Below, piece after piece: positions 42,053-42,146 of a stretch of 42,146 nucleotides of DNA. The notes under the pieces are model-generated. The model was given only the letters and a program-made list of their open reading frames with translations. It had not been told where the DNA came from and did no database searches. The position numbers were made by a program, and so were the translations under genes. Source of the DNA: Rhizomonospora bruguierae (GTDB lineage Bacteria > Actinomycetota > Actinomycetes > Mycobacteriales > Micromonosporaceae); contig NZ_BBQH01000053.1 in the NCBI RefSeq assembly GCF_018397995.1, forward strand, positions 1 through 42,146. Direction: 5' to 3'. Every line of letters starts with the position of its first letter. Position 1 is the first letter of the stretch.

Positions 42053-42146
42053 CAGGCCGCCCCTTCGTCGTCGCGGGCCGGCAGCGGGAAGACGTTGTCG
42101 AACTGGGGGTCGAACAGGGCGGCGGGGCCGTGTAGGTGGGCGCCGG
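42052..42146 (-). CDS. istA: IstA transposase, extreme C-terminus (partial)
   Basis: The last 30 codons (GAHLHGPAALFDPQFDN, VFPLPARDDEGAA) read in frame to TGA 42054-42052, directly overlapping the next start. Position, strand and overlap fit the end of the IS21 DDE transposase. The catalytic domain lies outside the window. Confidence 0.6.
   Translation of the reverse strand, partial: GAHLHGPAALFDPQFDNVFPLPARDDEGAA

Larger units (their letters stand above)
41005..42146 (-). mobile_element. IS21-family insertion sequence, one end inside the window
   Basis: The element contains, reading on the minus strand, the end of an istA-like gene, a small ORF and istB. Its terminal region starts near 41005 (TGTGGGCGATCG) and holds two copies of a TTCCCCCGG-containing repeat, as in the multiple terminal repeats of IS21. 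The other end is outside the window. The exact boundary and target duplication cannot be fixed without the other end. Confidence 0.75.

Overview
The window is high-GC DNA with strong G/C bias at third codon positions, many GTG starts, several apparently leaderless promoters, AfsR/SARP-type and XRE regulators, and an actinobacterial-type IS21 element. This points to a filamentous actinobacterium, most likely Micromonosporaceae (Actinoplanes, Dactylosporangium or Micromonospora type). The assignment is inferred from gene content and style, not from a marker gene.

Layout. 1-3123 (-): C-terminally incomplete secreted LamG protein. 3377-3728: decayed GNAT acetyltransferase. 3737-6647: Smr gene divergent from a pair of M16 peptidase subunits. 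6697-11457: ClpC-like unfoldase followed by a DUF3140 gene and two genes sharing a C-terminal motif. 11524-14558 (-): small orphan, tyrosine phosphatase, XRE regulator. 14668-17815 (+): serine hydrolase, then an operon with an atypical NRAMP-type transporter and two PRC-barrel proteins. 17837-21846 (-): cyanophycin synthetase and cyanophycinase with a lipoprotein gene. 21893-22867: MerR and SDR remnants meeting head to head at one deletion scar. 23017-26109: OmpR-type two-component system convergent on a TAXI binding protein. 26353-28341: WhiA-like protein, DUF6458 membrane protein, SEC-C protein. 28434-30060: LPXTG and HNH remnants meeting at a second scar. 30271-33819: redoxin, ABC exporter, 10-Cys precursor peptide and signal peptidase. 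33844-35834 (-): lipoprotein, M23 peptidase, ArsR-like regulator. 35995-40760 (+): DUF72 protein, deleted SARP/NB-ARC/TPR regulator with a perfect 63-bp tandem duplication, and an ArsR-AHSA1-RibD operon. 40801-42146: gene fragment cut by an IS21 element with a frameshifted istB that runs off the window.

The most interesting candidate is the 30477-33819 cluster. A short precursor has a non-hydrophobic, amphipathic leader ending in four alanines and a core with ten cysteines. It is encoded with a membrane-anchored CxxC redoxin, a peptidase-free ABC exporter and a dedicated S26 signal peptidase. The inferred job is export, disulfide formation and AxA cleavage of a disulfide-rich peptide. A possible MauE-like gene at its head looks broken.

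A second theme is local decay. The GNAT, MerR, SDR, LPXTG, HNH and SARP genes have all lost 5' or internal sequence, and several also carry frameshifts. In two cases both partners of a divergent pair lost their starts together with the shared promoter region. No intergenic stretch longer than about 300 bases is free of features. The largest gaps (3124-3376, 11746-12002, 12732-13010, 26110-26352) hold no gene I can support. I saw no tRNA, rRNA, CRISPR array or replication origin.
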